64,000 bases of DNA from Acinetobacter bouvetii DSM 14964 = CIP 107468 (lineage in GTDB: Bacteria > Pseudomonadota > Gammaproteobacteria > Pseudomonadales > Moraxellaceae). Of the stretch, positions 53,477-62,072 are shown piece by piece (position 1 is the first letter of the stretch; the number at the start of each line of letters is the position of its first letter). Where the stretch lies: the NCBI RefSeq assembly GCF_000368865.1, contig NZ_KB849726.1:27668-91667 (forward strand), in the 5' to 3' direction. The translations under genes were made by a program, and so were the position numbers. The notes beneath the pieces were generated by a model. The model ran no database searches. It saw only the letters and a list, made by a program, of their open reading frames with translations, and was not told the DNA's origin.

Positions 53477-53842
53477 ATGCCGCATATCCATTTGGAATAT
53501 TCTGAGAACCTTCAGCCCTTTGACGCCAAGCCTGTTCTGACGGCTTTAAACCGCGCTTTTTTTGAATCTGGCCATGTCAGCGATTTATCCGACATTAAAA
53601 GCCGCGCAGTGTGCCAGCAAGCCTACGTGATTGGTTTGGGAGAAGACGTCGGTGAAGCGTATCTGCATGCGAAAGTTTCTTTATTGACTGGCCGGAGCAT
53701 CGTGGTGCAGCAGGAAATTTCAGCGCTGTTGTTGCGGGTGCTGCAGCAGCAGGTGCCGGCCCGGGACAATTTGCGCATTCAGGCCTGTGTAGAAATGCTT
53801 GAAATAAATAAAGAAACGTACAGCAAGCATATTTTAAAATAA
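53477..53842 (+). CDS. 5-carboxymethyl-2-hydroxymuconate isomerase-like tautomerase
   Basis: 121 residues from ATG at 53477, chosen because it places Pro2 as the mature N-terminal catalytic proline of tautomerases (MPHIHLEYSENL); the GTG at 53471 would bury it. The block SDIKSRAVCQQAYVIGLGEDVGEAYLHAKVSLLTGRS matches HpaF/CHMI. The family isomerises intermediates of homoprotocatechuate breakdown, but no hpa genes are nearby, so the substrate may differ. GAGGAC is the ribosome site. Confidence 0.88.
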   Translation: MPHIHLEYSENLQPFDAKPVLTALNRAFFESGHVSDLSDIKSRAVCQQAYVIGLGEDVGEAYLHAKVSLLTGRSIVVQQEISALLLRVLQQQVPARDNLRIQACVEMLEINKETYSKHILK

Positions 53843-53850
53843 AAACAACA

Positions 53851-53880
53851 AAACAAATGCAGCATCTGCTGCATTTGTTT
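53851..53880. terminator. Terminator after the tautomerase gene
   Basis: Perfect 12-base arms AAACAAATGCAG and CTGCATTTGTTT with a six-base loop. Confidence 0.8.
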
Positions 53881-54075
53881 TGACTTATTTTTTTATTTAA
53901 TTTTTTGAAAAATAACAATATTTGTGGGTTGTTCCTGACCGGTGTGAAATGCCTTGAGCTGAAATAAAAAGTATTGTTTTCTTTGATAAATTTCAATTAT
54001 ATTCATAAGAATAGAATAATTTTTAGACAATATAATTCTATCGAATATAAACTTTATAACGAAAAGAGGTGTGAG

Positions 54076-54411
54076 ATGGCGGGGTGGTATGAACTTAGTC
54101 AGGCAAGTGACGGGCAGTTCCGTTTTGTGCTTAAAGCAGGCAACGGTGAAGTCATTTTGACCAGTGAATTGTATAAAGCCAAAGCTTCAGCGCACAATGG
54201 GATTGAATCTGTTCAGAAGAACAGTTCAGACGATAGCCGTTATGAACGTTTAGAGGCGAAAAACGGCAAGCCGTATTTTAATTTGAAAGCGGCCAATCAT
54301 CAGATTATTGGCACCAGTCAATTCTACGGCAGTGAGCAGTCGCGGGATAAAGGCATTGAATCCGTTAAAAATAATGGCGGCAGTGAAACCATTAAGGATT
54401 TAATTGGTTAA
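54076..54411 (+). CDS. yegP: YegP-type DUF1508 repeat protein
   Basis: 111 residues from the ATG after AAGAGGTGTGAG; the frame is open further upstream but is not protein-like. Two DUF1508 repeats: WYELSQASDGQFRFVLKAGNGEVILTSELYKAKASAHNGIESV and YERLEAKNGKPYFNLKAANHQIIGTSQFYGSEQSRDKGIESV. Small cytoplasmic protein of unknown role. Terminator at 54467. Confidence 0.93.
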   Translation: MAGWYELSQASDGQFRFVLKAGNGEVILTSELYKAKASAHNGIESVQKNSSDDSRYERLEAKNGKPYFNLKAANHQIIGTSQFYGSEQSRDKGIESVKNNGGSETIKDLIG

Positions 54412-54466
54412 TCAATCGCTGTTGTGCAGGCAGGATGCAATCACATATCCTGTCTGTATGAACGTG

Positions 54467-54496
54467 AAAAAGCATGTTTCGGCATGCTTTTTTTTT
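54467..54496 (+). terminator. yegP terminator
   Basis: AAAAGCATG-TTTCGG-CATGCTTTT plus more T. It lies inside the upstream extension of the following frame, which shows that the following gene starts after it. Confidence 0.88.
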
Positions 54497-54532
54497 GCAT
54501 TATTGAGGGCAATGCTGGAGCCAATACAGAAC

Positions 54533-55192
54533 ATGAAAGCTTTAAAAATTGCACTTGCCGGCATGGTCATGGCCGCGCTCATCCTGTTTTTTGCTTCGCC
54601 TTATTGGGTGCTGTATCAAATGAATCGGGCGTATCAGCAGAATGATGCTGCCGGAATTGCCAAATACATTGATTTTGACCAAGTCAAAAAAGGTTTGAAA
54701 CCGCAAATTGAGCAAAAACTGAATGCAGCAGCCGGACTGGAGCATTTGCCTGGCGCTTTGCAAAAGTGGGGCCTTCAATTGAGCAGTGCAATCAGTGCTC
54801 AAGCCGTCGATGCAGCGGTAAATGAGCGCACCATATTTTTATTAATGCAGGGCAAGGGGCTAAAAGAATCCTTGCAGCAAAGCCTGACGGAGAATTCTGC
54901 GGCAATGCCTGAATCAATCCGCAATCTGCTTGCGCAGCAGGCATCAGCAGCCAGCCAATTAGAAGAAATTGAGCAAGACCTTGCCCAGTCTGAAATTGAT
55001 GCGCAAGGAGCAGCGGAACAGACCATCCCTGATGCTCAGGGAACACGGCCTAAACCCAAGATGAGAGCGCATTACACAGGCCTGAACCGTTTTGAAATCG
55101 CTGTGCCGAATGATGCGGGCGAAATAACGTATGTTGAAATGCGGCGTTCTAATCTCAGCTGGAAAATAGTGAATATCCGTTTGCCAAATTAA
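54533..55192 (+). CDS. DUF2939 membrane-anchored protein
   Basis: 219 residues if started at 54533 (MKALKIALAGMVMAALILFFASPYWVLYQMNRAYQQNDAAGIAKYIDF). The N-terminal helix anchors it or is a signal, and the FASPYWVLYQMNRAYQQNDA segment and the C-terminal TGLNRFEIAV...LSWKIVNIRL are characteristic of DUF2939. An ATG at 54512 close behind GAGGGC is an alternative start. The region between 54404 and 54500 contains the yegP terminator, so earlier starts are excluded. Function unknown. Confidence 0.85.
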   Translation: MKALKIALAGMVMAALILFFASPYWVLYQMNRAYQQNDAAGIAKYIDFDQVKKGLKPQIEQKLNAAAGLEHLPGALQKWGLQLSSAISAQAVDAAVNERTIFLLMQGKGLKESLQQSLTENSAAMPESIRNLLAQQASAASQLEEIEQDLAQSEIDAQGAAEQTIPDAQGTRPKPKMRAHYTGLNRFEIAVPNDAGEITYVEMRRSNLSWKIVNIRLPN

Positions 55193-55316
55193 TTTATAAT
55201 ATATTCGCAAGTTTAATATGCTTTTAAACTAAAAGTAATAATAGATCTACAATACAGCCAGATTTGGCAACTATTGCCAAAAAACAGGAACTCTTTAAAT
55301 ATATGGGAGGGACAGA

Positions 55317-55751
55317 GTGAAAATAACGGGTGATCAACCTGCGGGACTTGAAATTCTAGCTGTCTTAAACAGTTGGGATAAAGCCATTTGCAGCTTAGAT
55401 ATGAATCAAATTGCGGAGCACTGCGCTGCAGAGGTCAATTTATTTGATGTGACGATGGAACTGCAAGGGCTTAGCTCTTATCAAAAGGTTTGGAGCTCAT
55501 ACGAGGACTATTTTAGAACTGGCCTGCGGGTCTTCCGTGATCAGCTGAATATACATGCTGAGCCAGACATGGCATTTGTGCATGGTTTTTGCAAAATTGA
55601 TGTTGAAAGCGGTAAGCCGACTCCTGGCGTTGTCTGGTGCAGAACGACCATTTGCCTCAGGAAAAAAAGTGGAAAATGGAAAATTATTCATCAGCATGTT
55701 TCGTTGCCACATCCTGTTGAATCGATAGTGTCGATGGAGTGGGATATCTAG
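55317..55751 (+). CDS. SnoaL-like (NTF2-fold) protein
   Basis: 144 residues; GTG start behind GGGAGGGACAGA. AVLNSWDKAICSLDMNQIAEHCAAEVNLFDVTMELQG, YQKVWSSYEDYFRTG and the end GVVWCRTTICLRKKSGKWKIIHQHVSLP fit the DUF4440/SnoaL-2 group of NTF2-fold proteins, whose end KSGKWKIIHQHxS is characteristic. They may bind or act on small molecules; the function here is unknown. Confidence 0.85.
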   Translation: MKITGDQPAGLEILAVLNSWDKAICSLDMNQIAEHCAAEVNLFDVTMELQGLSSYQKVWSSYEDYFRTGLRVFRDQLNIHAEPDMAFVHGFCKIDVESGKPTPGVVWCRTTICLRKKSGKWKIIHQHVSLPHPVESIVSMEWDI

Positions 55752-55816
55752 ACCGCGCAGCATATTTTATCAATTTAAAATTTCGGGCTTATCGGCCATG
55801 CGTTTGAGTCCGAATT

Positions 55817-55896
55817 GCGCATATCTCCTGTACATGTATTGCTGTTGGCGCACAGGGGATATGCGCGCCTCATTGATTGAGGACAGCCCAATCAAT
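55817..55896. other. Tandem long hairpins in a gene-free gap, no T-tract
   Basis: GCGCATATCTCCTGT (55817-55831) pairs with ACAGGGGATATGCGC (55852-55866): 15 base pairs, one T-G, and a 20-base loop. It is followed by ATTGATTG (55872-55879) and CAATCAAT (55889-55896), a second hairpin whose first arm also fits an alternative CCTCA/TGAGG hairpin. The rest of the 55752-56307 gap has two weak short frames (48 and 32 codons) that I do not call. Confidence 0.6.
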
Positions 55897-56307
55897 CATC
55901 AAAAACAAGCGGCATGAACATCCAGCAAAAAAATAAAGCCGCAGCCGAAAATACGGACTTCAACTTTCAGTTCCTTTCCTCACTGGCCGTGAATCGCCGC
56001 CAGCAAAATCTAAAAGTGCGTATGCAGACTCCTGCCCAGCATATTCCGCTTCCAGAATAACAGCCGCATCGGCTTTGATGCAGGCCAGCTGCCGCACAGC
56101 ACAGCGGTTTAGCTTTGGAGAGTTTTGACGCGATCAATAAAATATCCATGTCATGAGCGAAAATGATTCAGCGCAGTTTAAGGCCTTGCTGCAGGGTTTG
56201 ATGCTGATCGGGCTGGATGCCGCAAGGCTGAAACTGGAGCAGATGAAATAAATGCATGAATAGCGGACAATGGCAGGCTGGATATTGGTTGAGCTGCAGA
56301 GGCGATT

Positions 56308-56712
56308 ATGGGGGTTCATGATTTTTATCGAATGAGTGCGCATGCAGTCATTGTCAATGCGCAGCATCAGGTGCTTCTGCTCAAGGCGAATTATGCGGAT
56401 CATGCGTGGGGCCTGCCTGGCGGCGGTTTGGATATGGGCGAGACCATTCATCAGGCGCTGCTGCGGGAGTGTCAGGAAGAATTAGGCTGTGCAGTCGATG
56501 TTGCTTATTTGTCCGGCGTTTATTTTCATGCTACGGTTTGTTCACATGCCTTTATTTTCCGCTGCGTTTTGCCGGAAAATGCGCGGATTCAGCTAAGTGA
56601 CGAACATTCAGCCTGCCGCTGGTTTGCCTTGGATGAGTTAAGCGCAGTACAGCGCATCCGGGTGGACGATTGCCTGCAGTTTGACGGCGCGGTGCGCAGC
56701 AGGAGTTTTTAG
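56308..56712 (+). CDS. NUDIX hydrolase
   Basis: 134 residues. NUDIX box GGGLDMGETIHQALLRECQEELG (full match), preceded by AVIVNAQHQVLLLKANYADHAWGLP. Ribosome site AGAGG, six bases before ATG. Substrate unknown. It differs clearly from the NUDIX protein at 3904. Confidence 0.92.
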   Translation: MGVHDFYRMSAHAVIVNAQHQVLLLKANYADHAWGLPGGGLDMGETIHQALLRECQEELGCAVDVAYLSGVYFHATVCSHAFIFRCVLPENARIQLSDEHSACRWFALDELSAVQRIRVDDCLQFDGAVRSRSF

Positions 56713-56830
56713 CCCAAGTGTAAAAATATGAATGCGTTGTATGGCAGGCGTCTGAAATTTTGTATTGAACTTTGATTGCAAGGCATTGTTCAGTATTCTG
56801 AGAGAATGTCCAAAAATTGAGGGTGCAGCC

Positions 56831-57904
56831 ATGATGATACGCCATAAGCTTTTGCCGCTGCATTTTGCCCTGAGTTTTGCATTTTTCAGTCTGTACAGCG
56901 TCAGCCAACTCAGCGCTGCGGAAAGCATTTCAGGCATGCACTTTCTGCATAAGGACTGGGAGCTGGCCTGTGACAATACCGGCACCTGCCGCGCTGCCGG
57001 CTATCAGGCCGATGATCATTTAGAACGGCCAGTTTCTGTATTGCTGCAGCGGGCTGCCGGAGCAAATGCGCCAGTCACGGCTCGGGTAAAAATAGATTCA
57101 GCGCAATTGCCGGCACGCGGAACACGCTTGGCTGTGCGTATGCTGGGGCGCAGCTATGGCACAGTGGCAATTCATGAGCAGACCGGAGAAGGCAAGCTGT
57201 CTGCGGTGCAGACAGCCGCATTGCTTCAGGCTGTGCAAAGCGCAGCGCCGATCATTTGGACAGCTGAGCAGACGGAATGGGCTTTATCACCGAGCGGCGC
57301 CAGTGCGGCGCTGCTTAAAATGGATGATTATCAAAGGCGGATAGGCACTGCTTCTGCGCTGGTCCGCAAAGGTCAAAAGTCCAATGCCGCGGTTTTAAAA
57401 ATGCAGCTTTTGCCGCTGGTGCAAATTAAACGCTATAGTCCCAGCATCGCGAAACACTTGAGCGTAAATTCAGCGCAAGCCAAGCAGCTGGCAGTACAGC
57501 TAAAAAAATCGGTAAATAAAGACAGTTGCTGGACGCTATATGAGCAGAATTATCTGCCGGAAGATCAAATCACGATATATCCGCTGAACCGTCAAAATGT
57601 TGTGGTCGAAGCGCCGTGCTGGCGCGGCGCTTATAATTATGGATATGGCTATTGGGTAATGGACAGCGCATTGCAGCAAACCCGCCAGCTGGTGACAGCA
57701 TCAGGCTCCAGTTTTAGCGAAGGGCAAATTTTTGCGGCGCAAAAAGGGCGCGGCCTGGCCGATTGCGGTTCGCAAGAAGAATGGGCGTGGAACGGCAGCC
57801 GTTTTGTGCAAACCTACAAAGCCATTCAGGCGCAATGCAAAGGCTTTGCGGGCGGCGCTTGGCAAATGCCTGTGTTTATTTCAAAAGTACAGGCTGCGCA
57901 ATAA
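56831..57904 (+). CDS. DUF1176 secreted protein
   Basis: 357 residues from ATG at 56831 (GAGGG seven bases upstream); an upstream extension to 56765 has no ribosome site. Signal peptide ending near LSAAES. Mature start KDWELACDNTGTCRAAGYQ with a cysteine pair, central ALVRKGQKSNA and C-terminal LADCGSQEEWAWNGSRFVQTYKA match DUF1176. Periplasmic, function unknown; the family is widespread in proteobacteria. Confidence 0.87.
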   Translation: MMIRHKLLPLHFALSFAFFSLYSVSQLSAAESISGMHFLHKDWELACDNTGTCRAAGYQADDHLERPVSVLLQRAAGANAPVTARVKIDSAQLPARGTRLAVRMLGRSYGTVAIHEQTGEGKLSAVQTAALLQAVQSAAPIIWTAEQTEWALSPSGASAALLKMDDYQRRIGTASALVRKGQKSNAAVLKMQLLPLVQIKRYSPSIAKHLSVNSAQAKQLAVQLKKSVNKDSCWTLYEQNYLPEDQITIYPLNRQNVVVEAPCWRGAYNYGYGYWVMDSALQQTRQLVTASGSSFSEGQIFAAQKGRGLADCGSQEEWAWNGSRFVQTYKAIQAQCKGFAGGAWQMPVFISKVQAAQ

Positions 57905-57906
57905 CA

Positions 57907-57930
57907 AGCGCCCCAACGGGCGCTTTTTTT
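57907..57930 (+). terminator. Terminator after the DUF1176 gene
   Basis: AGCGCCC-CAAC-GGGCGCT followed by T6. Confidence 0.9.
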
Positions 57931-57960
57931 GATTTGAGATGCAGCCAGCTATGCTTGGAG

Positions 57961-58773
<813 letters not shown>

Positions 58774-58823
58774 TCAGGCAACACTCGAGTGCATTTTGCA
58801 GAGTGGCGAATAAGGTGCAGGGC

Positions 58824-59492
58824 GTGATTAAAAATATATTGATTGATTTGGATGGAACGTTGACAGACCCCAAAGTCGGCATTACTGCATCGGCGCGTTA
58901 TGGGCTGGAAAAAGTGGGGCATCCGATTAATGAGCATATCAATATCGACTGGATTATTGGCCCGCCGCTGAAAGCATCACTGGCGAAAATTCTTAATGTG
59001 GCGCTCGATGATAACTTGGCTGAGCAGGCTTTGCTGGGGTATAGAGAGCGCTTTTCGGTCACCGGCCTGTTTGAAAATCAGGTCTATCCGCATGTGCCGG
59101 AAACACTGGAGGCCTTAAAGCAGCAAGGCTTTAAACTGTATGTCGCGACAGCGAAACCAACCGTCTATGCCAAGCGGATCTTAGAGCATTTTCAATTAGC
59201 GCCGTATTTCAGCCGGATTTACGGCAGCGAGCTGTCGGGTGAGCGCACCAATAAGGCAGAGCTGATTGCCTATATTCTAGAGCAGGAACAGCTGGCCGCC
59301 GCAGAATGCCTGATGGTCGGAGACCGTGAATATGATGTGTTAGGCGCGCGCCATAATGGCATCGACAGTATAGCTGTGACTTATGGTTACGGCAGCGCCG
59401 CGGAACTGGCGCATGCGCAGCCGAAAAAGCAGATTGAGTCCTTTGCCGATTTGGCCGCGGTGATTCCATCGCTTTGCAGCCAGCCGGTTTAA
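58824..59492 (+). CDS. HAD-superfamily phosphatase (phosphoglycolate phosphatase-like)
   Basis: 222 residues. GTG at 58824 (AAGGTGCAGGGC upstream) opens MIKNILIDLDGTLTDPKVGI; an earlier GTG at 58803 is possible. HAD motifs: DLDGTLTD (I), VATAKPT (II), and VGDREYDVLGARHNGIDSIAVTYGYGS (IV) with a Lys before it. The cap region is helical, as in Gph/PGP. Likely a cytoplasmic sugar- or phosphoglycolate-phosphatase. Its stop and that of the opposite gene share TTAA. Confidence 0.9.
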   Translation: MIKNILIDLDGTLTDPKVGITASARYGLEKVGHPINEHINIDWIIGPPLKASLAKILNVALDDNLAEQALLGYRERFSVTGLFENQVYPHVPETLEALKQQGFKLYVATAKPTVYAKRILEHFQLAPYFSRIYGSELSGERTNKAELIAYILEQEQLAAAECLMVGDREYDVLGARHNGIDSIAVTYGYGSAAELAHAQPKKQIESFADLAAVIPSLCSQPV

Positions 59493-59971
59493 AGCGAGGG
59501 GCTGGTTTTTTCAAGTGACAGCACGGCGGCCAGTGCAATCAGATACAGCACAATCAGGCCGATCATCATCATGCGGAACGTGCGTGAAGCTTTTACGGGC
59601 AGTTTTTCATGCGCTAAAGCTTCACCATTTTTAAAAAATATTTGCACCATGCGGGCATTGGCGCTTAATGCAATTTCACGGATGGCTTGAATTTCAATGC
59701 CATCCAGCTGTGCTTCGGTCCGGTCCATCAGCTGAATAAAGACAGTCGGCTGTCCAAATTCATTCCATTTTAAATTGGCCTGCTGCAGGAGCTGTGCAAA
59801 ATGATGTTCCGCAACGGGGTAATTCACGGCAAAACTGTCCAGGCTGTCAAAAGAAATGGGGCATATTTCTTGCGCAAGCAGGGTTTGGCTGCGCGACAGC
59901 AGCGACATCTGCTGCTGTGCAATCTGTACCCAAAGGGCCTGCGGATACAGTTCTAAATAATCTTGAATCAT
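59489..59971 (-). CDS. Hypothetical protein with one C-terminal membrane helix
   Basis: 160 residues. No signal at the N-terminus; a single hydrophobic helix near the end (MMMIGLIVLYLIALAAVL) suggests tail anchoring in the inner membrane with the bulk in the cytoplasm. The middle reads FIQLMDRTEAQLDGIEIQAIREIALSANARMVQIFFKNGEALAHEKLP. Family not recognised. No clear ribosome site. Convergent with the HAD gene. Confidence 0.6.
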   Translation of the reverse strand: MIQDYLELYPQALWVQIAQQQMSLLSRSQTLLAQEICPISFDSLDSFAVNYPVAEHHFAQLLQQANLKWNEFGQPTVFIQLMDRTEAQLDGIEIQAIREIALSANARMVQIFFKNGEALAHEKLPVKASRTFRMMMIGLIVLYLIALAAVLSLEKTSPSL

Positions 59972-60194
59972 TTATTATGGAATTGGTTTTTATTTTAGAG
60001 CAGTATGTCACTGATTTTTTGATAAAAGAAGTTATTTTAAGTAAAGCTGCCTTAATTGGATTGCCTCTGCAGCCATCAGTGTGATGAGCAGGCAGCAATT
60101 GGAACAGAAAAACTATTTATTTTGTAAGCCTGCTTGTTTCTTCGAATTTAATTTGAAAAAATTTGCCTGAATCCATGAATCGTCAGAATAGCAA

Positions 60195-61364
60195 ATGCCA
60201 AATTTTTTTTCATTCGCTCATGCATGGCTCAAGCCGATTGCGCCGCGTGACCCGCATGAGAAGCACCGAGTCGCAACTTCTTTAGAGCTGCTGTTTGATT
60301 TAATTTTTGTTGTGGCGATTGCGACTGCAGGGCAGCAGCTGCATCATGCCATCATTGAAAATCATTTGGCGCATGGCCTGACTTTGTATGGCATGGTGTT
60401 TTTTGCACTGTGGTGGGCGTGGATGAATTTCAGCTGGTTTGCTTCGGCTTATGACAATGATGATGCGCTGTACCGAATTTTAACCTTTATACAGATTATA
60501 GGCTCGCTTGTGATTGCTGCAGGCATTCCCAGCGCATTTCAGCAGCAGGACTTTGATGTCATTATCATCGGCTATGCCATTATGCGGCTGAGCTTAGTCA
60601 CGCAATGGCTCCGTGTTGCAAAACATGATGCTGAACGGCGTCAAACGGCGCTGCGTTATGCTTTCGGCATTATTCTGGTGCAGTGCGGCTGGCTGCTGTT
60701 TCACTTTTCGCCGATACAGTTCACGGTCTATTTATTTGCGCTGCTGGCGGCCGCCGAGCTGTGTGTGCCTGTTTTTGCAGAAGCGGTCAGCCGCACGCCG
60801 TGGCATGCGCATCATATTGCTGAACGCTATGCGCTGCTGACGATTATCGTGCTGGGGGAGTCGATTGTCGGCTGTTCAATCGCCATTACCGATGCCTTGA
60901 ATAATCAGCGTTTCAGTACCGAACTGATTTTTCTGATGATTGGCGGTCTGGTCATGATGTTCACCATGTGGTGGGCCTATTTTGACAGTGAAATTGCAGA
61001 AAGGCTGAACAGCCGAAAAATGGCCTTTGCATGGGGCTATGGGCATTTTTTTGTGTTCATCAGCATTGCAGCCATTGGCGCAGGGCTGGCTGCCGCCGTC
61101 GATGTCGTGTCGCATGAGGCCCTGATCAGTTCTATGCATGAAAGCTATTTCGTGGCGATCAGCCTGATGGTGTATACCTCTAGCCTGTACATTCTGCATG
61201 AAGCGCATCATCAAAGCGGTTTGAAGAAATGGCTTTATCCGCTGACAGTGGTGATTGTGCTGTGTATTCCGCAGTTTATTGAGCCTGCGGGATATACCAT
61301 TTTTGCCATGGCGGCGGTATATGCGCTAAGGCTGATTTTATCTAAATGCTATTTGAAACGCTAA
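60195..61364 (+). CDS. Low-temperature-requirement A (LtrA) family membrane protein
   Basis: 389 residues with about ten to eleven transmembrane segments. The family block SLELLFDLIFVVAIATAGQQLHHAI is near residue 30, followed by FFALWWAWMNFSWFASAYDNDD, HIAERYALLTIIVLGESIVG and MWWAYFDSEIAERLN, all LtrA hallmarks. Known from Listeria cold growth; the transport role is unknown. Single gene; ribosome site weak. Confidence 0.9.
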   Translation: MPNFFSFAHAWLKPIAPRDPHEKHRVATSLELLFDLIFVVAIATAGQQLHHAIIENHLAHGLTLYGMVFFALWWAWMNFSWFASAYDNDDALYRILTFIQIIGSLVIAAGIPSAFQQQDFDVIIIGYAIMRLSLVTQWLRVAKHDAERRQTALRYAFGIILVQCGWLLFHFSPIQFTVYLFALLAAAELCVPVFAEAVSRTPWHAHHIAERYALLTIIVLGESIVGCSIAITDALNNQRFSTELIFLMIGGLVMMFTMWWAYFDSEIAERLNSRKMAFAWGYGHFFVFISIAAIGAGLAAAVDVVSHEALISSMHESYFVAISLMVYTSSLYILHEAHHQSGLKKWLYPLTVVIVLCIPQFIEPAGYTIFAMAAVYALRLILSKCYLKR

Positions 61365-62072
61365 ACAGATAGACGTATTTGCTTTATTTTTACCTCTATT
61401 AGTATGCATGTTTTTCTTTCAATTGATTTATTTTTAAATAGTTTATTTTTATCAGAATTATTTGTAAATGAGACTTTTTCCATAAGTCATTTTTCAATCA
61501 ATATTTGTTAGTGATGGAATTCTCCTTATCCTCTTGCGGAGTATGCTCCATATCCTAAAGGGAAAAGGAATTTTCAAATTTAATTTATTGCTTCTTGATA
61601 ATTACCTTTTTATTTATAAAAAAGCGCTATTAAATAAACTGATATACTTCTTAATTTTTTGTATTTAGAATGCTTTTTTATTTTACGTGACTGTCAAGAG
61701 ATACAGCCTATGTCATTATGGTAAAAGTATGTCACATTTAGTGTCATTTTTATGTAGGAAAAATTATAGAAAGCAAAATAGGAAAAATTCATTATTAAAT
61801 TTGACATATTGTTCAATTTTTATTAACAAAATACTAAGATGTAATTGAGGCAAAAGATGAGTAAGTTAGATTTTTGCTTTTATACGACATATTTTGTCGT
61901 TGTATTAGTAATTGATACTTATAAAAATTTAAGTTAAATATTATATTAATCAAGCTAATGCAACAAAGATGAAAATTATATTATTTGTTTGATTTTTATT
62001 TTAAATCAACTATTAAGATAATTTTTAATTAAAAATACATAATTTTTAACAAATACTTAAGGAAAAATTAAG
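61365..62072. other. Very AT-rich gene-free region upstream of the RTX gene
   Basis: About 700 bases with no frame I would call (a 26-codon ORF at about 61857 has no support). A TTGACA is present at 61801 but without a good -10. It likely holds the RTX promoter and a long leader. A small hairpin GGAG-TATG-CTCC is at about 61538-61549. Confidence 0.45.

Noticed and set aside
54404..54532. Upstream extension of the DUF2939 frame
   Set aside because: It contains the yegP terminator hairpin and no signal of coding; the gene starts at 54512 or 54533.
55914..56060. 48-codon ORF on the plus strand
   Set aside because: No ribosome site and no continuity with neighbours; a similar 32-codon frame at 56153-56251 has the same lack of support.
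59489..59492. TTAA shared as stop codons of two convergent genes
   Set aside because: Real, but common in compact genomes and not of functional interest by itself.
61857..61937. 26-codon ORF in the AT-rich region before the RTX gene
   Set aside because: Short, AT-rich and without a ribosome site; likely chance.
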